Assembly (NCBI RefSeq): GCF_900112355.1
Contig: NZ_FOLM01000012.1
Span: 166,689-230,688, forward strand
Length of the DNA: 64,000 nt
Origin: Streptomyces aidingensis
GTDB taxonomy: Bacteria > Actinomycetota > Actinomycetes > Streptomycetales > Streptomycetaceae
Direction of reading: 5' to 3'
Part shown: piece after piece, positions 7,946-16,390 of the stretch
Numbering within the stretch: position 1 is the first letter of the stretch
How the letters are laid out: each line of letters begins with the position of its first letter
Position numbers and translations under genes: made by a program
Notes under the pieces: model-generated
Database searches by the model: none
What the model saw: the letters and a program-made list of their open reading frames with translations, nothing else
Told to the model about the DNA's origin: nothing

Positions 7946-9178
7946 TCAGGCGGACTCGGACTCCGGCTCCAGCCGCTCGCGGCCGGGGGGCCGCAGCCGC
8001 TCGGGCTCCTCCGGTTCCGGGCGCAGCCGCTCGGGCTCCTCCGGCTCGGGCCGCAGCCGTTCCGGCTCCTCCGGTTCCGGGCGCAGCCGCTCGGGCTCCT
8101 CGGGTTCCGGCCACAGCCGTTCCGGCTCCTCCGGCTCGGGGCTGAGCCGGTCCGGATCGCCCTCGGTGCCCACCGGCCGGACCCGGCCCTCCAGCATGGC
8201 GCCCAGCCCCATCACCGCGCACAGCGCGGGGTCCTCGGCGACCTCCACCGGCATGCCGGTGGAATCCCGGATGGTGCTGTCCAGGCCGGGGAGCTGCGCG
8301 GCGCCGCCGGTCAGCATCACCCCGCGGTCGGCCAGATCCGCCACCAGGTCGGGCGGGCAGGCGTGCAGCACCGTGCGGATGGCGTCCAGCAGCGCGGTCA
8401 GCGGGGTGCGCACCGCGAGCCGCAGGCTCTCCGGGTCGATCCGCACGGTACGGGCCAGCCCGGTGGCCACGTCCCGGCCGTGCACCTCGGCGGCGGCCCG
8501 GCCGTCCCCGTCGCCGGTGGCCAGCACCAGGTGCAGCGGGCGCACCGCCTGGCTGGGCAGCAGCAGGTCGTGGTGGTTGCGCAAGTGCTGCACCAGTGCC
8601 CGGTCCACGGTCTCGCCGCCCATCGCGACCTTTTCGGCGGCCACGATGGAACCCAGCGAGAGCACCGCGACCTGGCTGGTGGCGGCGCCGCACTGGACGA
8701 TCATGGTGGCCTCTGGCTGCTCCACCGGAAGCCCGGCGCCGATGGCCGAGGTGATCAGTGAGTCCACCAGTTCGACCCGGCGGGCGCCGAGGCCGATCAG
8801 GGTCTCGTAGGCGGCGCGGCGGGCCAGCGGGTCGGCCTCGTGCGGAATGCAGGCGGCGACCCGCAGCAGCGGCTTGCGGCGCAGCGCGCGGCGCAGCTTG
8901 GTGCCCACCATGGCGCGCAGCATCCGCTGGGCCATCTCGATGTCCACCACGGTGCCGCCGTTGATCGGCTTGATGACGCGGATGTTGGCCGGGGTGCGGC
9001 CGGCCATCCGTTCCGCCGGTGTCCCGACGGAGATCAGGGCGCCGTTGCGGGTGTTGACGGCGACCACGGACGGTTCGTCGACGATGAGGCCGGTGTTGCG
9101 GAGATAGACACGGGTGCGCGAGGCGCCGAGGTCGGCGGCCACGGTGCAGCGACGCAGGTGGTCAAGGCTGACGCTCAT
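7946..9178 (-). CDS. MreB-like actin homologue (Mbl type) with a decapeptide-repeat tail
   Basis: 410 residues from ATG 9178 (MSVSLDHLRRC; an earlier ATG at 9187 is possible). The actin fold shows VAADLGASRTRVY (phosphate 1), GGTVVDIEMAQRML, IVQCGAATSQVAVLSLG (phosphate 2) and VMLTGGAAQLPGL (adenosine region). It resembles the shorter Mbl-type protein of Streptomyces rather than canonical MreB; those act in spore-wall synthesis. The C-terminus carries five tandem PEPEEPERLR-type units (30 bp each, about 7991-8140) that are not part of the family fold. No mreCD genes are adjacent. Confidence 0.85.
   Translation of the reverse strand: MSVSLDHLRRCTVAADLGASRTRVYLRNTGLIVDEPSVVAVNTRNGALISVGTPAERMAGRTPANIRVIKPINGGTVVDIEMAQRMLRAMVGTKLRRALRRKPLLRVAACIPHEADPLARRAAYETLIGLGARRVELVDSLITSAIGAGLPVEQPEATMIVQCGAATSQVAVLSLGSIVAAEKVAMGGETVDRALVQHLRNHHDLLLPSQAVRPLHLVLATGDGDGRAAAEVHGRDVATGLARTVRIDPESLRLAVRTPLTALLDAIRTVLHACPPDLVADLADRGVMLTGGAAQLPGLDSTIRDSTGMPVEVAEDPALCAVMGLGAMLEGRVRPVGTEGDPDRLSPEPEEPERLWPEPEEPERLRPEPEEPERLRPEPEEPERLRPEPEEPERLRPPGRERLEPESESA
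7991..8140 (-). repeat. 30-bp tandem repeat coding the Pro-Glu-rich tail of the Mbl-like protein
   Basis: About five head-to-tail 30-bp units encode PEPEEPERLR with silent and single-residue variation (one unit ends RLW). The copies stay in frame and differ mostly at third positions, which suggests selection on the peptide rather than very recent slippage. Confidence 0.8.
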
Positions 9179-9292
9179 GTTCCTCATCGTGTGCCGGGCC
9201 CCGGGCCGCCGCCCCCCGAGCGCGGCCACCCGGGGGAGCCCGGCCCGGGCCCTGCGGCGGGCCCTGCGGCCGGCTCTGCGGCGGGCGGCGGC

Positions 9293-11203
9293 TCAGGGAG
9301 CCGCGGCGGTGGGCGCGGCCTCCGGGCGGGGGCTCGGCCGGGCGAACGGGCTGAACTGGGTGTCGTGCAGTTCGCGGTAGCGTCCGCCCGCGGCCAGCAG
9401 TTCGTCGTGGGTGCCCTGCTCGACGATCCGGCCCCGCTCCAGTACCAGGATGCGGTCGGCGGCGCGCACCGTGGACAGCCGGTGGGCGATGACCACGGAG
9501 GTCCGTCCGGCCAGCGCCTCGGTGAGCGCCTCCTGCACCGCCGCCTCGGAGGTGGAGTCCAGATGCGCGGTGGCCTCGTCCAGGATCACCACCCGCGGGC
9601 CGGCCAGCAGCAGCCGGGCGATGGTCAGCCGCTGCCGCTCCCCGCCGGAGAGCCGGTAGCCGCGCTCCCCGACCACCGTGTCCAGGCCGTCCGGCAGGGA
9701 GCGGACCAGTTCCTCCAGCCGGGCCCGGCGCAGCGCGTCCCACAGCTCCTCCTCGGCCGCGTCCGGCCTGGCCAGCGCGAGATTGGCCCGCACGGTGTCG
9801 TGGAACAGGTGCCCGTCCTGGGTGACCAGGCCCACCGCCCGGTGCAGCGAGCGGGTGGTCAGGTCGCGGACGTCGGTGCCGCCGATCCGCACGCTGCCCG
9901 CGTCGGCGTCGTACAGCCGCACGGCGAGCTGCGCGAGGGTGGACTTGCCGGCGCCCGAGGAGCCGACCAGGGCCACCATCTGCCCCGGCCCGGCCCGGAA
10001 CGACACCCCGTGCAGCACCTGCTCGCCGCCCCGGGTGTCCAGCGTGGCGACCTCCTCCAGGGACGCCAGGGAGACCTTGTCGGCGGCGGGGTAGGCGAAG
10101 TCGACGCGGTCGAACTCCACCGACAGGCCGCCCTCCGGCACCGGCCGGGCGTCCGGCTTCTCCCGGATCAGCGGGGTCAGGTCCAGCACCTCGAACACCC
10201 GCTGGAAGCTCACCAGCGCGCTCATCACCTCCACCCGGGCGCCGGCCAGCGAGGTCAGCGGCGCGTACAGCCGGGTGAGCAGCAGGGCCAGGGCGACCAC
10301 CGCGCCGGCGTCCAGGCTGCCGCGCAGCGCGTAGTACCCGCCCAGCCCGTAGACCAGGGCCAGGGCCAGGGAGGAGACCAGGGTGAGCGCGGTGATGAAC
10401 AGCATCTGGAGCATGGCGGTGCGGATGCCGACGTCCCGCACCCGGCGGGCGCGGGCGGCGAACTCGGCCGACTCCTCCTCCGGCCGGCCGTAGAGCTTGA
10501 CCAGGGTGGCGCCGGGCGCGGAGAACCGCTCGGTCATCTGGGCGCTCATCACGGCGTTGTGATTGGCGGCCTCCCGGGACAGCCGCGCCAGCCGGACGCC
10601 GGTGCGCCGGGCGGGCAGCACGAACACCGGCAGCAGGGCCAGGGCCACCAGGGTGATCTGCCAGGAGATGGTCAGCATCACGCCCAGCGCCAGGGCCAGC
10701 ATCACGACGTTGGACAGCACGCCGGACAGGGTGTCGCTGAAGGCCCGCTGGGCGCCGATGACGTCGTTGTTGAGGCGGCTGACCAGGGCGCCGGTGCGGG
10801 TACGGGTGAAGAAGGCCACCGGCATCCGCTGCACATGGTCGAAGACGGACTGCCGCAGGTCCAGGATCAGGCCCTCGCCAATCCGGGCGGACAGCCAGCG
10901 GGACAGCAGCCGGATGCCCGCCTCGGCCACGGCGAGGGCGGCGATCAGCAGCGCCAGATGGACCACGGTGGCGGTGGCGGCCCGGTCGGTGATCGCGTTG
11001 ACGACCCGGCCGGCCAGCACCGGGGTGGCCACCGCGATCAGCGCGGTGACCACGCTCAGCACCAGGAAGAGGATCAGTTCGGTGCGGTGCGGCCGGGCGA
11101 AGCGGGCGATCCGGCGGAGCGTGTCCGGCGAGAGGGGCCGCTGGTCCTGCCTGGCGTGCCGCTGGTTGTACAGCGCGTTCCAGGCGGTGATCTCCATGCT
11201 CAT
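9293..11203 (-). CDS. ABC transporter half-molecule (permease-ATPase fusion), putative SoxR target
   Basis: 636 residues. A six-helix type I exporter membrane domain (about residues 30-320) precedes an ATPase with Walker A GSSGAGKST, signature LSGGERQR, Walker B VVILDEAT and the H-loop IAHRLST. It would export hydrophobic or redox-active compounds as a homodimer or with an unlinked partner. The ATG at 11203 lies 7 nt after a -10 hexamer, so the mRNA is probably leaderless. The upstream SoxR box recalls the S. coelicolor SoxR regulon, which includes an ABC transporter gene. Confidence 0.9.
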   Translation of the reverse strand: MSMEITAWNALYNQRHARQDQRPLSPDTLRRIARFARPHRTELILFLVLSVVTALIAVATPVLAGRVVNAITDRAATATVVHLALLIAALAVAEAGIRLLSRWLSARIGEGLILDLRQSVFDHVQRMPVAFFTRTRTGALVSRLNNDVIGAQRAFSDTLSGVLSNVVMLALALGVMLTISWQITLVALALLPVFVLPARRTGVRLARLSREAANHNAVMSAQMTERFSAPGATLVKLYGRPEEESAEFAARARRVRDVGIRTAMLQMLFITALTLVSSLALALVYGLGGYYALRGSLDAGAVVALALLLTRLYAPLTSLAGARVEVMSALVSFQRVFEVLDLTPLIREKPDARPVPEGGLSVEFDRVDFAYPAADKVSLASLEEVATLDTRGGEQVLHGVSFRAGPGQMVALVGSSGAGKSTLAQLAVRLYDADAGSVRIGGTDVRDLTTRSLHRAVGLVTQDGHLFHDTVRANLALARPDAAEEELWDALRRARLEELVRSLPDGLDTVVGERGYRLSGGERQRLTIARLLLAGPRVVILDEATAHLDSTSEAAVQEALTEALAGRTSVVIAHRLSTVRAADRILVLERGRIVEQGTHDELLAAGGRYRELHDTQFSPFARPSPRPEAAPTAAAP

Positions 11204-11210
11204 GCCGCCG

Positions 11211-11241
11211 ACTGTAGAAGCTCAAGCATTCTTGAGGTCAA
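11211..11241 (-). promoter_or_regulatory. SoxR-type promoter: TTGACC-19 bp-TACAGT with SoxR box
   Basis: On the minus strand TTGACC (11241-11236) and TACAGT (11216-11211) are separated by 19 bp, the over-long spacing typical of MerR-family activated promoters. The spacer holds CCTCAAG-AATG-CTTGAGC (complement of 11220-11237), which matches the SoxR box CCTCAAGnnnnCTTGAGG at all but the last base. Transcription would begin about at the ATG (11203). Confidence 0.8.
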
Positions 11242-11276
11242 GGCCCGCGGCGGGGTGCCGTCACCGGCCGGTGACG

Positions 11277-12356
11277 TCACTGGCGTTCGGCGAAGACGAT
11301 CCAGGTCCGGCCGGGGTCGAAGGGCAGCGGGCCGCCGCCGTCGGCCGCGGTGAAGGAGGTGCCGGAGCTGTCCGACGGCCGGGACCACTCGGCCTCGAAG
11401 GACTGCCCGTCGCGCAGCACCAGCGCCTCGCCCGACCCCACCGTCTCGACATACGGAGTGGCCGGGAACCGCTCGGACGGCGGCATGTCCACGTACTGCA
11501 CCACCACCGTGTCGGCGGTGAGCCGGTCGCCGCTGCCGGCCGCCGTGGCCGGTTCGCCGTCGAAGGAGACCAGCCAGCTCTGCCGCTCCTCCGACCAGGT
11601 GAAGGTGAAGGACGCGCTCGGGTAGGTCACCGTGTGCTCGGCCGCCGGGGTGCCGTCCGGCGGCGCCGCCTCGTCGAAGCGCAGCCCGATGTCCTGTGCC
11701 GGGGTGGCCTCCGGGGCGGCGGCCAGCGCCTCCTCGGGCCGCAGATACAGGTTGTGCGGGGCGTTGCGGTCCTCGTCCCGGAAGAAGCCGTCGGGCAGCG
11801 TTTCGGGGTTGAGCGGGAACAGCGGCGCCTCGGCGAGGTCCGTCAGCAGCGCGGTGCGCACCCCCGAGTAGGCGAAGGCGGGCTCGCCGAACTGGGCCAG
11901 AAGCTCCAGATCGGATTCCCGGGCGCTGCGCACCGGCCCGGCCGTGTCGGGCACGGTGGAGGAGTAGACGGCCACCAGGCGGCTCAGCCCGCCCTCCACC
12001 TTCTCGGCGTAGACCAGGTCCGCGTCCTCCAGCCCGGTGTGCGGGCGGGCGTCGGGGTGGTTGTCGAGCTTGGTCACCAGGACCGGTCCGGGCTCGCCCG
12101 GCAGGCCGGTGAACGGGTGCTGCTCGGCGGCGGGGGTGTCGCCGTTGCCGCCGTCGTCGTCGGCGCTGTCCTGCGCGGCGCAGCCGGCCATCGCCGCGGC
12201 GCCGAGCAGCACCGCGGCCAGCAGGGCCGGCAGCCGCCGGGCGGCGCCGCGGGCACCGGCCCCGGGCCCGCCGCCGGGTCTGCCCCCCGGTCTGCCCCCC
12301 GGTCTGCCCTCGGGGGCGGAGTCGCGGGACGCAGGGGTACCGGGCATGGCGATCAT
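11277..12356 (-). CDS. DUF3048 (YerB-type) lipoprotein
   Basis: 359 residues from ATG 12356 (a second ATG at 12347 is equally plausible; GAGGAG lies 2 and 11 nt upstream respectively). A Gly/Pro/Arg-rich N-terminus leads into a hydrophobic segment ending in the lipobox MAGC, so the mature protein should be lipid-anchored outside the membrane. The body matches DUF3048: PFTGLPGEPGPVLVTKLDNHPDARPHTGLEDADLVY, then GPVRSARESDLEL and a PHNLYL segment. The biochemical role is unknown. Confidence 0.82.
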   Translation of the reverse strand: MIAMPGTPASRDSAPEGRPGGRPGGRPGGGPGAGARGAARRLPALLAAVLLGAAAMAGCAAQDSADDDGGNGDTPAAEQHPFTGLPGEPGPVLVTKLDNHPDARPHTGLEDADLVYAEKVEGGLSRLVAVYSSTVPDTAGPVRSARESDLELLAQFGEPAFAYSGVRTALLTDLAEAPLFPLNPETLPDGFFRDEDRNAPHNLYLRPEEALAAAPEATPAQDIGLRFDEAAPPDGTPAAEHTVTYPSASFTFTWSEERQSWLVSFDGEPATAAGSGDRLTADTVVVQYVDMPPSERFPATPYVETVGSGEALVLRDGQSFEAEWSRPSDSSGTSFTAADGGGPLPFDPGRTWIVFAERQ

Positions 12357-12771
12357 CACTCCTCGGGGTCGGCGCACCATGCGGGAGGCGGTTCGGCCGT
12401 CCGGCAGCGGAAACGATTACCCCCCGCCTTCTCCAGGGTCTCACCGCTCGCCGCGGCCCGCCGGACGGGAGGTCGGGCCCGGCCGGACGGCGACGAATGG
12501 CGAAACCGGCGATGACCCCCCGGTGTGGCCGAAGTGGGGGGCTTGTGTGACATGTGTATGACATCCAATGTGGGTGGAACCGGCGCTTCTGGGCAGGCGT
12601 CCTGTGGCCGAATGTGCTGCTTGCACCGCGTGTCACCAGGGAGCAACCATGGGTCGTGCACGTGCATATGCCCGTGCATATGCATCGGATCAACGTTATG
12701 ATCCGAGGAAGATGAGTCCCACATCTAGCGACGCGGGGACTCGTGGAGTCCACGCACAACCGGGGGACGTT
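12357..12771. other. Intergenic region upstream of the DUF397 gene, rich in dyads
   Basis: The region carries no supported gene. Its right part (12657-12706) holds a palindrome, a direct repeat and an inverted repeat described separately. In-frame ATGs at 12649 and 12712 would lengthen the DUF397 protein. Confidence 0.4.
12657..12706 (+). promoter_or_regulatory. Operator-like cluster and -10 of the DUF397 gene
   Basis: Three elements lie together: the palindrome TGCACGTGCA (12657-12666); two CGTGCATATG units 12 bp apart (12661-12670, 12673-12682); and an 8-bp inverted repeat TCGGATCA/TGATCCGA with a 6-bp centre (12685-12706). The last overlaps TATGAT (12697-12702), a good -10. A repressor bound there would block the promoter. 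The same palindrome recurs before the XRE gene. Confidence 0.5.
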
Positions 12772-13035
12772 GTGACCGAGGCGTCCGGCGCGCACAGTGG
12801 GGCATACAACGGGATGCCCGCGTATCTGCTCCGCGAGGCGGAATGGATCAAGAGCAGTTACAGCAACGGGCAGGGCAACTGCGCAGAATTCGCCCAGCTT
12901 CCGAGCGGCGAGGTCGCGCTGCGCAACTCCCGGTTCCCGGAAGGCCCCGCCCTGGTCTACACACCCGAGGAGATCCGGGCGCTGCTCCAGGCCGCCAAGG
13001 ACGGGGAGTTCGACCACCTGCTCGGCCAGCCCTGA
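12772..13035 (+). CDS. DUF397 protein
   Basis: 87 residues from GTG 12772 (GGGGGA 5 nt upstream; an ATG at 12712 would add 20 residues). The body is a single DUF397 domain: EWIKSSYSNGQGNCAEFAQL, then VALRNSRFPEGPALVYTPEE and KDGEFDHLL. In Streptomyces such proteins are encoded beside WhiJ-like XRE regulators and are thought to bind or modulate them during development. The XRE gene is only 860 bp away, with an RsbW-like ATPase gene between, so this is a typical three-gene locus. Confidence 0.85.
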   Translation: MTEASGAHSGAYNGMPAYLLREAEWIKSSYSNGQGNCAEFAQLPSGEVALRNSRFPEGPALVYTPEEIRALLQAAKDGEFDHLLGQP

Positions 13036-13075
13036 CGGCCGGGGGCGGGCAGTTGCCCGCCCGGTGCCGCCCGGC

Positions 13076-13606
13076 TCAGCCGGGCAGCCGGAAGACCGCC
13101 CAGACGACCTTGCCATGCCGTCCGCCGGTCAGCCGGCGCCAGCCCCAGCCGTCGCTGAAGCACTCCACCAGATGGAGCCCGCGCCCGGATTCGGCCGCGG
13201 CGTCCGCCTCGGCCATCCGCGGCGGCATGTCACCCGGGTCGCGCACCGCGCACACCAGCCGCCGGGCGGTACGCAGCAGCTCCAGTTCCACCCCGCTGGG
13301 CTCCGCGCCGCCCGGGTCCACCGCCTCCACCGGGCCGGCCGGGTTCACGGGGTTCACGGGGCGTGCCGCGGCCACTCCGTGCCGCAGCGCATTGGTGACG
13401 AGCTCCGACACCACCAGGCTCACCGCGTCCCACTGATCGGGCAGTTGCCAGCCGTCCAGGGTGGTGCGGGCGAATTCCCGTGCGCTGCGCACCGAGTCGA
13501 GCCGCCCCGGAAGCGCGAGTGTGGCGGCGCCCGCCAGGTGGCGGGGATCGACCAGCGGAACCTGACGCCCTAACTGTTCGAGCACGGGCGCTCCTTCGAT
13601 CCCCAT
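13076..13606 (-). CDS. RsbW-like ATP-binding protein (GHKL anti-sigma-type)
   Basis: 176 residues. The GHKL ATPase motifs are visible: N-box SELVTNALRHG (Asn and His present), G1 VRDPGD and G2 SGRGLHLVECFSDGWGW. There is no histidine phosphoacceptor or membrane segment, which fits the stand-alone anti-sigma/AbaA2-like class common in Streptomyces. A Pro/Val/Asn-rich insertion (PVNPVNPAGPVEAVDP) interrupts the middle. It is divergent from the XRE gene and convergent with the DUF397 gene. Whether it is a kinase or just an ATP-binding partner is unknown. Confidence 0.8.
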   Translation of the reverse strand: MGIEGAPVLEQLGRQVPLVDPRHLAGAATLALPGRLDSVRSAREFARTTLDGWQLPDQWDAVSLVVSELVTNALRHGVAAARPVNPVNPAGPVEAVDPGGAEPSGVELELLRTARRLVCAVRDPGDMPPRMAEADAAAESGRGLHLVECFSDGWGWRRLTGGRHGKVVWAVFRLPG

Positions 13607-13896
13607 CGTGCGGCACTCCTGGCGTTCGCGTGGCGGTCGGCAAAGGCGCTGGGCTTCCCCCTGGTTTCCCGCCGGAGGAGGCCCCGGCCCGCAGCCGCCA
13701 CGTCATCGGTGCGGTGCAGCCGGGTGCGGCGCGCCGACGGTGCGGCGCGCAATGCTCATGCTTCCCAACGCCCACGGCGAATGCAAGAGCAGATGCACGT
13801 GCATGCGCAAAATTCGATGGAGTGTAATCGAGCGGGCACACAACGAAGCTTGGAGATGGCAGACTTCGGCTGCGGACATAGTGGAGGGCCACGCAC
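13607..13896. promoter_or_regulatory. Divergent promoter region with a 12-bp palindrome
   Basis: Between the divergent ATPase and XRE genes lies the perfect 12-bp palindrome ATGCACGTGCAT (13793-13804). Its 10-bp core TGCACGTGCA is the one found at 12657-12666 before the DUF397 gene. The DNA around it (13790-13870) is visibly less GC-rich. I infer a shared operator, perhaps for the XRE protein itself. Confidence 0.5.
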
Positions 13897-14802
13897 ATGA
13901 GTACGCACCAGCCGATCCGATCAAGCACCCGGGGCGGGGGCGAAGCCGGTGGCGCCAGCAGCACCATGGTGCGGCGTATCCTGCTCGGCGCCCAGCTTCG
14001 ACGGCTGCGCGAGGCCCGTGGTGTATCCCGCGAAGAAGCCGGATACGCCATCCGTGCCTCCGAGTCGAAGATCAGCCGAATGGAGCTGGGCCGGGTGAGC
14101 TTCAAACAACGCGACGTCGCCGATCTGCTCACGTTGTACGGCGTCACGGACGAGTCCGAACGCGAGCCGCTGCTCGGGCTGGCCCGTTCCTCCAGCCGGG
14201 CCGGCTGGTGGCACAGCTACAGCGATGTGCTGCCGGGCTGGTTCCAGACCTATGTGGGGCTGGAGGCGGCGGCGGAGTCCATCGGCACCTACGAGGTGCA
14301 GTTCGTGCCCGGTCTGCTGCAGTCCGAGCGCTATGCGCACGCCGTGGTGACCAGCAACTTTCCCACCCTGGCCGCCGATGAGGTGGACCGCCGGGTGGCG
14401 CTGCGCATGCAGCGGCAGAAGCTGCTGGTGTCGGAGAACGCGCCGCGGCTGCACTGTGTGCTCGACGAGGCCGCGCTGTGCCGTCCCTACGGCGGCCGGG
14501 AGATCATGACCGAGCAGCTCGACCTGCTCGCCGAGTTCGCGGAGCACCCGAATGTCACACTTCAGGTGATTCCGTTCGCCTCGGGCGGCCATATCGCGGT
14601 CAGCGGGGCATTCGTGGTGCTCTCCTTCGCCGAGGCGGAGATCTCGGACGTGGTCTATCTGGAGCAGCTCACCGGCGCGCTGTATCTGGACAAGGGCGAA
14701 GAAGTCCAGGAATACCGGAAAGTTCTCGGCGGACTGGCCGATGCCGCCCTGCCCCCGGCGGAAACTCCCGGCCTGCTGCGGGGGATTGCACAACGTCTGT
14801 AG
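13897..14802 (+). CDS. WhiJ-like XRE regulator with DUF5753 domain
   Basis: 301 residues. The N-terminal Xre-type HTH reads LGAQLRRLREARGVSREEAGYAIRASESKISRMELG, followed by the DUF5753 ligand/partner domain (WWHSYSDVLPGWFQTYVGLE, EVQFVPGLLQSERYA, VLDEAALCRPYGG). GGAGGG lies 8 nt before the ATG. Proteins of this family work with DUF397 partners to control aerial growth and antibiotic production, and here the partner gene is upstream. The gene downstream is an aldehyde dehydrogenase 70 bp away, possibly co-transcribed. Confidence 0.9.
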   Translation: MSTHQPIRSSTRGGGEAGGASSTMVRRILLGAQLRRLREARGVSREEAGYAIRASESKISRMELGRVSFKQRDVADLLTLYGVTDESEREPLLGLARSSSRAGWWHSYSDVLPGWFQTYVGLEAAAESIGTYEVQFVPGLLQSERYAHAVVTSNFPTLAADEVDRRVALRMQRQKLLVSENAPRLHCVLDEAALCRPYGGREIMTEQLDLLAEFAEHPNVTLQVIPFASGGHIAVSGAFVVLSFAEAEISDVVYLEQLTGALYLDKGEEVQEYRKVLGGLADAALPPAETPGLLRGIAQRL

Positions 14803-14872
14803 GATCTTGCCTTGATGACGCGGTGTCACACAGAGCACCGCGACAACCCCTACCGGGAATGGGGGAGTCGAG

Positions 14873-16342
14873 ATGTCTCCGTACGCAGAGCTGTTCCAGC
14901 GTTACGCGCAGCAATATATCGCCGGAACATGGCGGCCCGGCAGCGGCGAATGGGACGTCATCGATCTGAATCCCCACAACGGGGAGAAGCTCTGCTCCAT
15001 CACCGTGGCCACCGCCGTGGAGGTGGACGAGGCCTACCGGGCCGCCGAGCGCGCCCAGCGCGACTGGGCGGAGCTCAACCCCTACCGCCGCCGCCAGGTG
15101 TTCGAGCGGATGATCGCGCTCATGGACGAGCACGAGTCCGACATCACCGAGGCGATGATCGCCGAGTTCGGCGCCACCCGCACCCGGGCCGCCTATGAGC
15201 TGGCGCTGTCCAAGGAGTTCCTCCAGGAGGCCATGCAGCTTCCCACCCGGGTGGAGGGCCGCATCCTGCCGTCCGCGGTCAGCGGCAAGGAGAACTACAT
15301 CAACCGGGCGCCGGTGGGCACCGTCTGCGTCATCTCGCCGTACACCTTTCCGCTGCTGATGGGGCTGAAGACGATCGCCCCGGCGCTGGCGCTGGGCAAT
15401 GCGGTGGTGCTCAAGCCGCACCAGTCGACGCCGGTCTGCGGCGGTGCGCTGATCGCCGCCCTGCTGGCGGAGGCCGGGCTGCCGCGCGGGCTGTTCAATG
15501 TCGTCATCACCGACATAGCCGAGGTGGGGGACGCGCTGATCGAGCACCCGGTGCCCCGGGTGATCTGCTTCACCGGCTCGGACGCCACCGGACGGCACAT
15601 CGCCTCGGTGGCCGGCTCCCGCTTCAAGCGGGTGATCATGGAGATGGGCGGCAACAGCGCGCTGCTGGTGCTGGACGACGCGGATGTGGACTACGCGGTC
15701 GAGGCGGCGGTTTTCAGCCGCTTCTTCGACCAGGGCCAGGTCTGCATGGCCGCCAACCGGATCGTGGTGGACCGGCAGGTGCTGGAGGAGTTCACCGCCA
15801 AGTTCGTGGCCCGGGCGAAGACCCTGAAGGTGGGCGACCCGGCCGATCCGGAGACCCATATCGGCCCGCTGATGAACGCCCGCTACGCCGAGACCCTCAC
15901 CCGCCAGGTGGCGGAGGCGGTGGCGGACGGCGCCGTCATGCTGCTCGGCGGCGAGGCCAGGGGCTCGCTGGTGCCGCCGACCGTCCTCACCGATGTGCCG
16001 CCGCACTCGCCGCTCACCCGGCAGGAGATCTTCGGCCCGGTGGTGCTGATCATCCCGGCGGACGGGGACGAGGACGCGGTGCGGATCGCCAACGACTCGC
16101 CGTACGGGCTCTCCGGCGCGGTGCACACCGCGGATGTGCAGCGCGGGCTGCGGGTCGCCGGCCAGATCGAGAGCGGCATCGTGCACATCAACGACACCAC
16201 GGTGGTGGACGAGCCGATCGTGCCGTTCGGCGGCCAGAAGTGCTCCGGACTGGGCCGGCTGAACGGCGACGCGGTGGTGGAGGCGTTCACCACCACCAAA
16301 TGGATCTCCGTCCAGCACGGCCGCACCCGTTTTCTGTTCTGA
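14873..16342 (+). CDS. Aldehyde dehydrogenase family protein with an altered oxyanion residue
   Basis: 489 residues, full length for the family. The general-base Glu is E257 (IMEMGGNS) and the catalytic Cys is C291 (FDQGQVCMAANR). PIVPFGGQKCSGLGR near the C-terminus is also conserved. The segment that usually reads PWNFP or PFNFP is SPYTFP, so Thr158 stands where the oxyanion-hole Asn should be. The start follows GGGGGAG. It most resembles the benzaldehyde/vanillin dehydrogenase group, but the substrate is unknown. Confidence 0.88.
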   Translation: MSPYAELFQRYAQQYIAGTWRPGSGEWDVIDLNPHNGEKLCSITVATAVEVDEAYRAAERAQRDWAELNPYRRRQVFERMIALMDEHESDITEAMIAEFGATRTRAAYELALSKEFLQEAMQLPTRVEGRILPSAVSGKENYINRAPVGTVCVISPYTFPLLMGLKTIAPALALGNAVVLKPHQSTPVCGGALIAALLAEAGLPRGLFNVVITDIAEVGDALIEHPVPRVICFTGSDATGRHIASVAGSRFKRVIMEMGGNSALLVLDDADVDYAVEAAVFSRFFDQGQVCMAANRIVVDRQVLEEFTAKFVARAKTLKVGDPADPETHIGPLMNARYAETLTRQVAEAVADGAVMLLGGEARGSLVPPTVLTDVPPHSPLTRQEIFGPVVLIIPADGDEDAVRIANDSPYGLSGAVHTADVQRGLRVAGQIESGIVHINDTTVVDEPIVPFGGQKCSGLGRLNGDAVVEAFTTTKWISVQHGRTRFLF

Positions 16343-16390
16343 GCCTCTGACCGGACCGGGGGCCGGGCCGGCCCGGCCCCCGGTCCGGGC

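Noticed and set aside
8840..11353. An 837-codon plus-strand frame
   Set aside because: Antisense shadow of the ABC exporter and Mbl-like genes, rich in Gly/Gln/His without domains.
12649..13035. DUF397 protein starting at ATG 12649
   Set aside because: AGGGAG lies upstream, but this would translate through the operator cluster into ARAYARAYAS and give a non-family N-terminus. GTG 12772 fits the family size.
12357..13896. Anti-sigma pairing of the RsbW-like ATPase with the sigma factor at 2454
   Set aside because: The genes are 10 kb apart and the ATPase sits in a WhiJ-type locus, so a link is not supported.
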